Of a stretch of 64,000 bases of DNA, positions 1 through 8,586 are shown piece by piece (position 1 is the stretch's first letter; each line of letters starts with the position of its first letter). The notes beneath the pieces were generated by a model. The model made no database searches. It saw nothing but the letters and a program-made list of their open reading frames with translations, and was not told the DNA's origin. The position numbers and the translations under genes were made by a program. Origin of the DNA: an uncultured Sphingomonadaceae bacterium (GTDB taxonomy: Bacteria > Pseudomonadota > Alphaproteobacteria > Sphingomonadales > Sphingomonadaceae); contig CANMQE010000001.1 of NCBI GenBank assembly GCA_947499975.1, positions 992,001-1,056,000 of the forward strand, given 5' to 3'.

Positions 1-435
1 CTGGGCTCTTTCCAGGACCTTTCGGTGGCAGACCTGTTTGCCGGATCGGGCGCACTGGGGCTGGAGGCGCTTTCGCGCGGGGCGCAGAACTGCCTGTTCG
101 TGGAGCAGGACGCCGCCGCCATTCGCGTGCTGCGGCAGAACATCTCTTCACTACGGGCGCAGCAGCAGTGCGAGGTGATTGCGGGGTCGGTGATGTCGCT
201 CGGCCCAGCCAAGACGCCGCGCGATCTCGTTCTCCTCGATCCGCCCTACGGAACCAACGCTGGTGCCGTGGCGATAGATCGTCTCGTCAGGCTTGGCTGG
301 ATCGGCACCGAGACCTGGGTGGCGCTGGAAGTCGGTGCCAAGGAAGACGTGAAGATCAAGGCTCTCGAAATTGAGAGCGAAAGACGCACAGGGCCAGCGA
401 AGCTGGTGCTGCTTCGCTGGCCCGATAGCGTCTAG
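1..435 (+). CDS. rsmD: 16S rRNA (guanine(966)-N(2))-methyltransferase RsmD, 5' truncated by window
   Basis: C-terminal portion of RsmD, which methylates G966 of 16S rRNA using S-adenosylmethionine during 30S assembly. The open frame runs from base 1 with no start codon in the window, so the N-terminus is missing. Visible are a SAM-binding motif (DLFAGSGALGLEALSRGA) and the N6/N2-type catalytic motif LLDPPYGT, both in the expected order and spacing for the family. The C-terminus ends normally with TAG. The next gene lies on the opposite strand and converges with it, with 32 bases between the stop codons. Family assignment is firm because of the DPPY motif plus the FAGSGALGLEA signature. Confidence 0.9.
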   Translation: MGSFQDLSVADLFAGSGALGLEALSRGAQNCLFVEQDAAAIRVLRQNISSLRAQQQCEVIAGSVMSLGPAKTPRDLVLLDPPYGTNAGAVAIDRLVRLGWIGTETWVALEVGAKEDVKIKALEIESERRTGPAKLVLLRWPDSV

Positions 436-467
436 ATTAGCAGGCGCCTGGCCCGCTCTTTCGTTAT

Positions 468-1034
468 TCAGTCCATCTGGCTGGCGGGCTGACCCGGCCA
501 GTAATCGAGCGGACGATTGCCGTAATCCAATCCGGCTTCGCGCGGATTGATGCAATTGTCGGTGAGGTCACCCCTGCACGGCGGATATTCGCCATTGTGC
601 GGTGCAGGCGCGTCCTGAACCACTGCATTTTGCACGAACCGCATGTTGCCACTTGCATTGGCGCTGGAACTGCGAGTGGTTGCTGACGATGACGTTGTGC
701 TGGTTGCAGCAGCCGACGTGGTCGCATCATTGACCTGATTGCGGATTGATTGCCACGCTGCTGTGCGCTGCTGAGCGTTCATGCCCACGATCCGAACACG
801 CTGTTCGTTGTTCAACGCATTCCACCAAACGTCCTTCTGCATGTCGTCCAGTGTCCAGTAATATGTCTGGGCTGCCATGGGCCACGCATCATAGGTGGTC
901 TGCTGTTCTGCGGTCCAGCCATCGTACATAGTCTGTTGCTGCGTGGTGAGTTCCATCGCGCCGTCTTGTGCCACTGCGGGGGTGGCAACACCTGCCAGCA
1001 GCATTGCGCCGGCCATTATCTTTAAAGTTTTCAT
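468..1034 (-). CDS. Secreted protein with W/Q-rich tandem repeats, function unknown
   Basis: 188-aa protein with a clear Sec signal peptide (MKTLKIMAGAMLLAGVATPA, cleavage probably after AVA near residue 22). Residues about 29-96 consist of roughly six imperfect 11-12 residue repeats in which a Gln pair is followed by an aromatic residue and Trp, for example TAEQQTTYDAW and NAQQRTAAW. A Ser/Thr/Ala linker (about 103-128) follows, then a compact C-terminal part with two Cys (PPCRGDLTDNC) and a Pro/Tyr-rich tail. It is probably periplasmic or surface exposed. I do not recognise a named domain. It converges with rsmD, and its upstream side faces uvrD. Confidence 0.75.
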   Translation of the reverse strand: MKTLKIMAGAMLLAGVATPAVAQDGAMELTTQQQTMYDGWTAEQQTTYDAWPMAAQTYYWTLDDMQKDVWWNALNNEQRVRIVGMNAQQRTAAWQSIRNQVNDATTSAAATSTTSSSATTRSSSANASGNMRFVQNAVVQDAPAPHNGEYPPCRGDLTDNCINPREAGLDYGNRPLDYWPGQPASQMD

Positions 1035-1190
1035 CTTGCGTATCCTTCACATTCGTTAGGGAACATTCTTCCGACAAGTTGCCCCAAAAAACCTGTCGCC
1101 GCCGTTGAAGTTCCGATTTTGTGACGAGGCGCCCCAGAGGATCGATGGGTTGCAGCACGGGCATTTGCCCGAAGCGGATCGTGAGCGGCC

Positions 1191-1226
1191 TTGCGTGGAT
1201 CGGCAGCGTTCCCTAACTGTTCACGT
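1191..1226 (+). promoter_or_regulatory. Putative uvrD promoter overlapped by a LexA box
   Basis: GTTC-N7-GTTC (GTTCCCTAACTGTTC) occupies 1208-1222 and matches the direct-repeat LexA box of Alphaproteobacteria exactly. A possible -35 TTGCGT (1191-1196) and -10 CTAACT (1213-1218) with a 16-base spacer would put the transcription start at about 1225-1227, on the GTG used by uvrD. No Shine-Dalgarno sequence is visible, so the message may be leaderless. The LexA box match is seen directly; the promoter boxes are inferred. Confidence 0.65.
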
Positions 1227-3527
1227 GTGAACGATACCGCGCCCCTTCCCCCCGCCGTTGATACGCCCCAATGGCTCTCTCACCTCAACGAACCACAGCG
1301 AGAGGCCGTTCTGGCTACGGAAGGGCCCGTTCTGATGCTGGCCGGGGCAGGAACCGGCAAGACGGCAGCCCTCACCCACCGCCTGGCGCACATCGTGCGA
1401 GAGCGGCTGGCGTGGCCCAGCGAGATTCTGTGTGTCACCTTCACCAACAAGGCAGCGCGCGAAATGCGCGAGCGTGTGGGCGTGCTGACCAATGGCGCGC
1501 TGGAAGGGATGCCATGGCTCGGCACCTTCCATTCCATCTGCGCAAAGATGCTGCGCCGCCATGCCGAGCTGGTGGGGCTGGAAAGCAACTTCACTATCAT
1601 CGACACCGATGACCAACTGCGTCTTCTGAAAGCGATGATCCGGGAGGCGGAGCTGGACGAGAAGCGCTGGCCGCCGCGCCAGCTGGCCGGTCTGCTGGAT
1701 AGCTGGAAGAACCGCGGCCTCAACCCGGACGATCTGACGGCGGTGGATAATGAAAGCTACGCCAACGGCAAGGGCGCGCAGATGTACAGGCTCTATCAGG
1801 AGCGGCTGAGAAGCCTGAACGCCTGCGACTTTGGCGACCTGCTGCTGCACGTGCTGAACATTTTCCGCCAGCACACCGACGTGCTGAAAAGCTATCAGCA
1901 ACGCTACAAGTACATTCTGGTGGACGAATACCAGGATACCAACGCCGTTCAGTACCTGTGGCTGCGCTTGCTGGCGCAGGAGCGCAAGAACATCTGCGTC
2001 GTGGGTGATGACGATCAGTCCATCTATTCGTGGCGCGGCGCCGAGGTGGCGAACATCCTTCGTTTCGAGAAGGACTTTCCCGGCGCGAAAGTGGTGAAGC
2101 TGGAGCAGAACTATCGCTCCACACCGCAGATCCTTGCAGCGGCAGGCGGGCTTATCGAAGCCAATAGCCAGCGCCTCGGCAAGACGCTGTGGACGCAATT
2201 GCCAGAAGGCCAGAAGGTCAGCGTGATCGGCGTGTGGGACGCGCCCGAGGAAGCGCGCCGCGTAGGCGAGGATATCGAGCGGCTGGAGCGCGAAGGCGCC
2301 TCGCTGGAACAGGTCGCCATCCTGGTGCGTGCGCAATACCAGACACGCGAGTTCGAGGACCGTTTCATCCAGATCGGCCTCTCCTATCGCATCATCGGCG
2401 GCTTCCGCTTCTACGAACGCGCCGAAATCCGCGACGCGCTGGCCTATCTGCGCGTGATTGCCCAGCCTGCGGACGATCTCGCTTTCGAGCGTATCTATAA
2501 CCAGCCCAAGCGCGGGCTTGGCGCAAAGACGCTGGAGAAGATGCACCAGCACGCCCGCGCACAGGGCATGCCGCTGGCAGCCGCTGCCCTGCAACTGGCC
2601 GATAGCGACGAGTTACCCGCCCGTGCACGCAACACCATCGGCGGGCTGATGGGCGATTTCCTGCGCTGGCGCGAAATGAGCGAGGCCGTGACCCCGGCAG
2701 ACCTGATGAGGGCCGTGCTGGAAGAAAGCGGCTACGATGCCATGCTGAAGGCCGATCGCTCCGCCGAGAGCGCGGGCCGTGCGGAGAACCTCGTCGAACT
2801 GGCGCGCGCCATGGAAGAGTACGAGACACTGGGCGATTTCCTGGAGCATGTCAGCCTGGTGATGGACAACGAGGCCAACACCGAAGAGGAGAAGGCCACC
2901 ATCATGACGATGCACGCGGCCAAGGGACTGGAATTCGACAACGTCTTCCTGCCCGGCTGGGAGGAAGGCGTCTTCCCTTCGCAGCGGTCCCTCGATGAAG
3001 GCGGCCTTGCCTCTCTGGAGGAAGAGCGCCGCCTAGCTTATGTGGCCATCACGCGGGCGCGGCGGCGCTGCATCATCCTGCACGCCGCCAATCGCCGGAT
3101 CTACGGCCAGTGGACCAGTTCAATCCCCAGCCGCTTTATCGAGGAATTGCCCGAAGAGCATATCCAGCAGGAAACCACGATGACGGGCGGCAAATCCCTG
3201 TGGCAGGCGAACTGGAGCGAGAGCGAGGATCCCTTCGCGCATGTTTCCACCAGCCGCCCTGATCGCTCCTCCGCGCGCGGACCCGGCTGGCAACGCGCGC
3301 TGGCAACCGGCTACGATACGAAGCAGGCCCGCATCAAGGAACCGGGTCGATCCGCTGCCAGCTTCGCTGCGCAGCCGCGTGATGACGTGGAACTGGGCGC
3401 GCGCGTGTTTCACCAGAAATTCGGCTATGGCGAGGTGATCGGCCAGGAAGGCAACAAGCTGGAGATCGACTTCGAAAAGGCAGGCACGAAACGGGTGATC
3501 GACAGCTTCGTGACCCTGGCCGACTGA
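1227..3527 (+). CDS. uvrD: ATP-dependent DNA helicase UvrD/PcrA
   Basis: Superfamily 1A 3'-5' helicase used in nucleotide-excision and mismatch repair and in clearing proteins from DNA. With the GTG start at 1227 the protein is 766 aa. Visible motifs in order are Walker A AGAGTGKT (about residues 39-46), LVDEYQDTN (motif II), VVGDDDQSIYSWRGA (motif III region), QNYRSTPQIL (motif IV) and TMHAAKGLEFDNVFLPG (motif V), followed by RRLAYVAITRARRR (motif VI). The C-terminal tail ends in a Tudor-like module (GARVFHQKFGYGEVIG) typical of PcrA/UvrD. The same frame is open from a TTG at 1191, but that would place the LexA box inside the gene, so 1227 is preferred. SOS control is inferred from the overlapping box. 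Confidence 0.93.
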   Translation: MNDTAPLPPAVDTPQWLSHLNEPQREAVLATEGPVLMLAGAGTGKTAALTHRLAHIVRERLAWPSEILCVTFTNKAAREMRERVGVLTNGALEGMPWLGTFHSICAKMLRRHAELVGLESNFTIIDTDDQLRLLKAMIREAELDEKRWPPRQLAGLLDSWKNRGLNPDDLTAVDNESYANGKGAQMYRLYQERLRSLNACDFGDLLLHVLNIFRQHTDVLKSYQQRYKYILVDEYQDTNAVQYLWLRLLAQERKNICVVGDDDQSIYSWRGAEVANILRFEKDFPGAKVVKLEQNYRSTPQILAAAGGLIEANSQRLGKTLWTQLPEGQKVSVIGVWDAPEEARRVGEDIERLEREGASLEQVAILVRAQYQTREFEDRFIQIGLSYRIIGGFRFYERAEIRDALAYLRVIAQPADDLAFERIYNQPKRGLGAKTLEKMHQHARAQGMPLAAAALQLADSDELPARARNTIGGLMGDFLRWREMSEAVTPADLMRAVLEESGYDAMLKADRSAESAGRAENLVELARAMEEYETLGDFLEHVSLVMDNEANTEEEKATIMTMHAAKGLEFDNVFLPGWEEGVFPSQRSLDEGGLASLEEERRLAYVAITRARRRCIILHAANRRIYGQWTSSIPSRFIEELPEEHIQQETTMTGGKSLWQANWSESEDPFAHVSTSRPDRSSARGPGWQRALATGYDTKQARIKEPGRSAASFAAQPRDDVELGARVFHQKFGYGEVIGQEGNKLEIDFEKAGTKRVIDSFVTLAD

Positions 3528-3636
3528 ATCTGTCATGATGAAGCGGTGCCGTTTTCAATCGCGACTGGAATTGTTGCGCAGGGCACGGTAAAGGTCTCGT
3601 GGGTCGTATTTACTGCAGGATGTGAGGGAGCGGGCG

Positions 3637-4410
3637 GTGAAAGCGCATTATGACGGGGCGTTGGCGCGGAAAGTGGATGCGCCATCCGCCGATATCAGCA
3701 AATTCCTGCTCAGCATTCGCAAGCGTTTCTCCGTCACCGAGGCCGAGGCTGCATTGCTGGAAGACAAGATGCATGAAACCGCATCCTTCTCCGCTGGCGA
3801 TTATCTTGTCCATGAAGACGAACGGATCACCTATTCATCGCTGATCCTGGAAGGGTTTGCCTGCCGCTGCAAGGTAAGCGAGGACGGCCAGCGCCAAATC
3901 ATGCAGATCCAGATCCCCGGCGATTTCGTGGATCTCCACTCCTACCCGCTTGAAGTGCTGGACCATTCCATCGCGACCCTGTCGAACTGCCGGATCGTGA
4001 AATTTCCCCATGCCGAAATTTCGCGTGTTGTCGATCAGTCACCGCGACTGGCGCGTATCCTGTGGTTCTCGACGATGGTCGATGCCTCGATCCATCGCGA
4101 GTGGATCATGAATATCGGCTCGCGCTCCGGGAAAGAGCGGATCGCGCATCTGATGTGCGAACTCTATTGCCGGTCCGAAGTAGTGGGCCTGACTGACGGC
4201 CACAGTTTCAACATGCCGCTGAACCAGACGCAGATCGGCGAATGTCTGGGCTTCTCGCAGATGCACGTGAACCGCATGCTGAAGGAACTGCGCGAACTGG
4301 GCCTGCTCACCGTGAATTCGCGCCGCGTGGATATCATGGATTACGAAGGGCTGAAGTCTCTCGCCGGTTTTGATCCGAACTATCTCTACCTGACCTCGCG
4401 CGTCAGCTAG
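3637..4410 (+). CDS. Crp/Fnr family transcriptional regulator
   Basis: About 257 aa. An N-terminal cyclic-nucleotide-binding-like beta barrel (residues about 20-140, with EGFACRCKVSEDGQRQI and QIPGDFVDLHSY) is joined by a long helix to a Crp-type winged helix (LNQTQIGECLGFSQMHVNRM, RELGLLTVNSRRV). There is no N-terminal cysteine cluster of the Fnr type, so it is not an obvious Fe-S oxygen sensor; the ligand is unknown. The GTG at 3637 is chosen because GAGGGAG lies six bases upstream; a GTG at 3622 is also in frame but poorly spaced. It is monocistronic, converging with the next gene with only five bases between stop codons. Confidence 0.88.
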   Translation: MKAHYDGALARKVDAPSADISKFLLSIRKRFSVTEAEAALLEDKMHETASFSAGDYLVHEDERITYSSLILEGFACRCKVSEDGQRQIMQIQIPGDFVDLHSYPLEVLDHSIATLSNCRIVKFPHAEISRVVDQSPRLARILWFSTMVDASIHREWIMNIGSRSGKERIAHLMCELYCRSEVVGLTDGHSFNMPLNQTQIGECLGFSQMHVNRMLKELRELGLLTVNSRRVDIMDYEGLKSLAGFDPNYLYLTSRVS

Positions 4411-4415
4411 CGCAG

Positions 4416-4685
4416 CTACAGCTTGTAGACCGGGTGCAGCGACCAGGATCGATCGGACTTGATCTGAAGCTCGTAGAGCTTTCCGCCCTCTACGTTCAGT
4501 TCCACCTTTCCGAAACCGAAAAGCCGCACCGCAATCTCGATGGCGTGTGGCAGATCCTTGGCCTCGACCTGCAACTCGCGCCGATCGATGCCCGGCCCGC
4601 CTTCGCTGAGGAGCGTGTATTTTCTGAGATCAGTGGCCGTGAAAGGTACGTCGGCGTCGCTTGATCGGAGTGGAATTTTGAACAT
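4416..4685 (-). CDS. Small hypothetical protein
   Basis: 89-aa protein starting at MFKIP (an upstream in-frame start at 4724 would give 102 aa). It looks soluble: no signal peptide, no membrane span and no Cys. The sequence alternates short hydrophobic stretches with charged residues (ELQVEAKDLPHAIEIAVRL, GKVELNVEGGKLYELQIK), consistent with a small alpha/beta fold. I do not recognise the family. It sits between a Crp/Fnr regulator (convergent) and an RNA helicase whose 3' end is 120 bases upstream. Moderate confidence that it is a real gene, since codon use resembles its neighbours. Confidence 0.55.
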   Translation of the reverse strand: MFKIPLRSSDADVPFTATDLRKYTLLSEGGPGIDRRELQVEAKDLPHAIEIAVRLFGFGKVELNVEGGKLYELQIKSDRSWSLHPVYKL

Positions 4686-4805
4686 GCACGCCCCCATTGC
4701 TCGTAGGAGCCGTATGGAGTGCACGGGGCCGAATTGACGACCAACTTTGTCTATCGGACGAAAGAACGTGCTCCGAGACCTGTTCTCGGAGCAGATGGCT
4801 GAAGC

Positions 4806-6278
4806 CTACTTGAAACCGACGCTCAGGAATTCCGGCTTGGGGCCGTTCCATTCGCCTGCGGGCACCGGCGCTTCGTCCTGGCGGCGCGAATGGCGGGGCC
4901 TGCTATCGGAAGGCTTGCTGTCGCGCTTGTCGCTGCGCGGCTTCCTCTCGGGCTTCGCATCGCTGGTATCGGCCTTGCGCGAACGGCGCGGCTTCTCTTC
5001 GCGATCTTCCGCGACCTCGTCTTCGCCGTGCTGGTCCTGCTCTTCGCGATCCGGCTGGCCGCGCTTCGCGGGTGTTGCAGGCTTGTCTTCGGCCTTCGGG
5101 AGTTCGACGCGAACATCCTTCTTGCCGAATACCGCGATCTTGGCGCCGGTCAGCTTTTCGACATTGTCGATTGCTTCCTCGTCACCCTCGCCCACGAAGG
5201 TAAAGGCACGGCCCTTTGCCCCGGCACGGCCCGTGCGGCCAATGCGGTGCACGTAATCGTCAGGGTGCCAGGGCGTGTCGTAGTTGAACACGTGGCTCAC
5301 GCCCTTGATGTCGAGGCCGCGAGCCGCGACGTCGCTGGCGACGAGGATGTTGATCTCGCCATCCTTGAACCGCTGCAATTCAGCATTGCGCTGCGCCTGA
5401 TCGATATCGCCGTGGATCTCGCCGCTGGCAAAACCGTTGCGCTGCAGCGTCTTGTTCAATTCGCGCACCGTGGTCTTGCGGTTGGAAAACACGATGGCCG
5501 TATCCACCAGATCGTTGCGCAGCAGCCATTCCAGCGTGCTGCGCTTCTCGCGATTCTTCACCGGTATCTTGAACGCGGTGATATTTTCGTTGGTGGAGGC
5601 TGCACGGCTCACTTCCATGCGCTTCGGATTGTCGAGGAACTTCTTCGCCAGCTTCTCGATAGGGGCAGGCATGGTGGCGGAGAACAGCAGCGTCTGGCGC
5701 TTGTCGGGCAGCTTGTCGCAGATGAACTCGATATCCGGGATGAAGCCCATGTCGAGCATCCGGTCCGCCTCGTCGATCACCACCAGTTCGCAGGCGTTGA
5801 GCATGATCTTGCCACGCTCGAACAGGTCCATCAGGCGGCCCGGGGTGGCGATCAGCACGTCCACGCCATCGTTCAGCGCCTTCACCTGCTCACCCATCTG
5901 CACGCCGCCGATCAGCAGCGCCATCTTCAGATCGTGGTTCGCCCCGTATTTCTCGAAATTCTCGGCGACCTGTGCTGCCAGTTCGCGGGTAGGCTCCAGA
6001 ATCAGGCTGCGCGGCATCAGCGCGCGGCGGCGGCCATTGGCCAGCACATCGATCATGGGCAGCACGAAGCTGGCCGTCTTGCCCGTTCCGGTCTGCGCGA
6101 TGCCGAGCACGTCCTTCATCATCAGCACCGCCGGAATCGCCTCTGCCTGGATCGGAGTCGGCTCGGTGTAACCGGCCTCCTCCACGGCTTTGAGCAATTC
6201 AGGTGATAGGCCGAGATCGGCAAAAGTGGTCAATGCGTAAGGTCCGGATATAAGAGGGGGTGCTTTGCGCAGCACCAT
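4806..6278 (-). CDS. DEAD-box ATP-dependent RNA helicase, RhlE-like
   Basis: 490 aa. All DEAD-box motifs are present in order: Q motif (GYTEPTPIQAEAIP), motif I AQTGTGKT, Ia PTRELAAQV, Ib TPGRL, II DEAD (VVIDEADRMLDMGF), III SAT, IV VFSNRK, V DVAARGLDI and VI HRIGRTGRAG. After about residue 375 there is a long low-complexity tail rich in Lys, Arg, Asp and Glu, as in RhlE-type helicases involved in ribosome assembly or cold-adapted RNA turnover. The exact subfamily cannot be fixed by eye. The ATG at 6276-6278 is the natural start; the downstream signature MTFADLGLSPELL-like region begins about 15 residues later. Confidence 0.92.
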   Translation of the reverse strand: MVLRKAPPLISGPYALTTFADLGLSPELLKAVEEAGYTEPTPIQAEAIPAVLMMKDVLGIAQTGTGKTASFVLPMIDVLANGRRRALMPRSLILEPTRELAAQVAENFEKYGANHDLKMALLIGGVQMGEQVKALNDGVDVLIATPGRLMDLFERGKIMLNACELVVIDEADRMLDMGFIPDIEFICDKLPDKRQTLLFSATMPAPIEKLAKKFLDNPKRMEVSRAASTNENITAFKIPVKNREKRSTLEWLLRNDLVDTAIVFSNRKTTVRELNKTLQRNGFASGEIHGDIDQAQRNAELQRFKDGEINILVASDVAARGLDIKGVSHVFNYDTPWHPDDYVHRIGRTGRAGAKGRAFTFVGEGDEEAIDNVEKLTGAKIAVFGKKDVRVELPKAEDKPATPAKRGQPDREEQDQHGEDEVAEDREEKPRRSRKADTSDAKPERKPRSDKRDSKPSDSRPRHSRRQDEAPVPAGEWNGPKPEFLSVGFK

Positions 6279-6339
6279 TCACGTGCCGCGCCCTATGCAG
6301 CAGAGGCGGCGAAAGTCAAGATTTTCGGATATAATCGCG

Positions 6340-6918
6340 TTACTGGCTGACGGCCACCAGGCGGCTGAACTGGGCTACTTCGCAGCTGGCACCGGCGCGC
6401 GATTGCAGCAGATCACGCGAAACGCACAGCTTTCCATCCTCGCTGCGCTCCACATAGAAGCCGGCATAGAACGCCCGCGCGTTGCAGGATCGCTGCAATC
6501 GCGCGGCCAGCACCTGCCGTTCTTCCGTGAAGAAAAGCAGGCGATTGTCGCCCGTGGGCTGCACGCCGACGATATCGTTCACGTCCACGCAGTCGTCGTG
6601 CTCCACCTCTTCATAGCTCTGCCGCATCGGGCGGCGGGGCAATTCCGCCAGCATGCGGGTGCGCGCCCGTGCGGGGGCGGGAGAAATGCGGATGACGACG
6701 CGCTGGCGGATGCGAACCTGGTTTGCTTCCGGGGGCAGATGCGCCCCATCCAGCAAGGTGGAGGGCATGGATTGCGTGGAGTTGAAGCCCATCGGCAAGG
6801 TCGATTGCGGACCCGACAGGCGCCCCAGATCCTGCGCCGCGACACGCGCGGGCATTTGCACCGCGAAGAGCGGGGCAAGCAGTGCGACAAGCGCGAGAAG
6901 GGCGATGATGCGTTTCAT
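6340..6918 (-). CDS. Secreted protein of unknown function
   Basis: 192 aa with a signal peptide (MKRIIALLALVALLAPLFA..., cleavage probably after RVAA near residue 28). The mature part has a Pro/Ala/Arg-rich stretch and then a C-terminal domain of about 90 residues containing four cysteines (DDCVDV, RSCNARAF, KLCVSRD, ASCEVA), which could form two disulfides in the periplasm. The pattern of short beta-like segments around these cysteines resembles a conserved hypothetical family common in sphingomonads, but I cannot name it. It is transcribed toward the helicase gene in the same direction, 61 bases from its start, so an operon is possible. Confidence 0.7.
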   Translation of the reverse strand: MKRIIALLALVALLAPLFAVQMPARVAAQDLGRLSGPQSTLPMGFNSTQSMPSTLLDGAHLPPEANQVRIRQRVVIRISPAPARARTRMLAELPRRPMRQSYEEVEHDDCVDVNDIVGVQPTGDNRLLFFTEERQVLAARLQRSCNARAFYAGFYVERSEDGKLCVSRDLLQSRAGASCEVAQFSRLVAVSQ

Positions 6919-7052
6919 GCGGATAAATATGACAGCCGGCTGTGAAACCGCTCAGTCAATGAATGCCCTTCCCTACCGACATGGATTGAATGACGGCTTA
7001 ACCCGCGAAACCACCTTTGCAAGTAGGACCTATTGCTGGCATCGCGCATGGC

Positions 7053-8501
7053 ATGACTAGCAACGACGAGTTTATCGCCGCCGTCGCCAAACTGCTTGGC
7101 GAACGCGGCTGGACGACGGACCCCGAACTGGTGGACCCCTGGCTGACGGACTGGCGCGGCCGCTTCACCGGACGCGCGATTGGCCTCGCCTCTCCTGCGG
7201 ACACTGCCGAGGTTTCTGCCCTGGTGAAGCTGTGCGCCCGGTTTGCCGTGCCCATCGTACCGCAAGGCGGCAACAGCGGCATGTCCGGCGGCGCCACGCC
7301 CGATGATAGCGGCGATGCCATCGTGCTGTCGCTGCGCCGGATAGATGCCGTGCGCAATTTCGATGTCGATGCGCGCCAGATCACGTGCGAGGCTGGCCTG
7401 ATCCTGCAGACGCTGCATGAAAAGGCGGAGGCGCAGGGTCTGCGCTTCCCACTTACGCTGGGCGGCAAGGGATCGGCCACGGTCGGCGGCCTCATCTCCA
7501 CCAATGCCGGCGGCACACAGGTACTGCGCCACGGATCGATGCGGGCGCAGGTGCTGGGCCTGGAAGCGGTGATGGCCGACGGCGCCGTCTTCGATTCGCT
7601 GCGCCCGCTGAAGAAGGACAATCGCGGTTTCGACCTGAAGCAGTTGCTGATCGGATCGGAAGGCACGCTGGGTATCGTCACCGCCGCGACCCTGCGACTG
7701 CTGCCCGCCCTGGCAGACCGCGCAGTGCTGTGGGCTGGCCTTGGCGATATCCGCGATGCGCGAAAGCTGTTGCTCCACGCCGAACGCACGGCAGGCGACG
7801 CGCTGGAAGGGTTCGAGGTGATGCCTCGACACTCGCTGGAGGCGGTGCTGGCCCACAGCGCCAATGCACGCGCGCCATTGCAGGACGCGTATGAATGGAA
7901 CGCGCTGATAGAACTTACCGCAGATGCCTCCGGCGCGGATGCCCTGCCCGCCCTCGCCCAGCGTCTGCTGGAAAGCGCCTTCGAGGAAGGGCTGGTGGCC
8001 GATGCGACCATCGCCCGTAACGAGGCGCAGGCAGAGCAGTTCTGGATGCTGCGGGACGAGATCGCCCCTGCCGAGCGTGCAATTGGCCCGGCGATGCAGC
8101 ACGATATTTCGGTGCCGGTGGCCGACATGGCCGATTTCGTCGCAGAAGCCGTGCCGAAGGTGGAGAAAGCCTTCCCCGGCACCCGCGCGGTCGCTTTTGG
8201 TCACCTCGGCGATGGCAATGTCCATTTTCACGTACTGGCCCCCAGCGGCGCCACTCCGGGCGAATGGGAAGAAACGCAGGGCAAGGCAATCAGCGCCTTC
8301 GTGCATGACGAGGTGACCGTATGGAGAGGCTCGATCAGCGCAGAACACGGTATCGGCCAGTTGAAGCGCGACGAACTGGGCCGCCTTGGTGACACAGCGC
8401 AGATCGCGATCCTTCGCAGCGTAAAGCATGCGTTGGATCCCCAGGGCCTGCTGAATCCGGGCAAACTGGTGCCGCTTGAAACCGAAACGAAGTCCTTCTA
8501 A
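7053..8501 (+). CDS. FAD-binding oxidoreductase, GlcD/D-2-hydroxyglutarate dehydrogenase type
   Basis: 482 aa. The N-terminal VAO/PCMH-type FAD domain shows the pyrophosphate-binding segment VPQGGNSGMSGGA and TLGGKGSATVGGLISTNAGG, followed by LLIGSEGTLGIVTAATLRLLP. The C-terminal FAD-oxidase domain has HLGDGNVHFHV, SAEHGIGQLK and LDPQGLLNPGK, the metal- and substrate-binding signatures of D-lactate and D-2-hydroxyglutarate dehydrogenases. It should oxidise a D-2-hydroxyacid and pass electrons to an electron-transfer flavoprotein or quinone; the substrate cannot be read from sequence. Start chosen at ATG 7053 (MTSNDEF), since the 12 residues upstream are not typical of the family. Confidence 0.88.
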   Translation: MTSNDEFIAAVAKLLGERGWTTDPELVDPWLTDWRGRFTGRAIGLASPADTAEVSALVKLCARFAVPIVPQGGNSGMSGGATPDDSGDAIVLSLRRIDAVRNFDVDARQITCEAGLILQTLHEKAEAQGLRFPLTLGGKGSATVGGLISTNAGGTQVLRHGSMRAQVLGLEAVMADGAVFDSLRPLKKDNRGFDLKQLLIGSEGTLGIVTAATLRLLPALADRAVLWAGLGDIRDARKLLLHAERTAGDALEGFEVMPRHSLEAVLAHSANARAPLQDAYEWNALIELTADASGADALPALAQRLLESAFEEGLVADATIARNEAQAEQFWMLRDEIAPAERAIGPAMQHDISVPVADMADFVAEAVPKVEKAFPGTRAVAFGHLGDGNVHFHVLAPSGATPGEWEETQGKAISAFVHDEVTVWRGSISAEHGIGQLKRDELGRLGDTAQIAILRSVKHALDPQGLLNPGKLVPLETETKSF

Positions 8502-8586
8502 GGCCCACGCCACAAGTTTTGCGGAAAATTCCAATGCGGATCCCGACATTGCCGTCGGATGCCGTTTTCCAATCTGATCGGAGAAT

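Noticed and set aside
4890..6206. 438-codon frame opposite the RNA helicase gene
   Set aside because: Antisense shadow of a well-supported gene; no motif in its translation.
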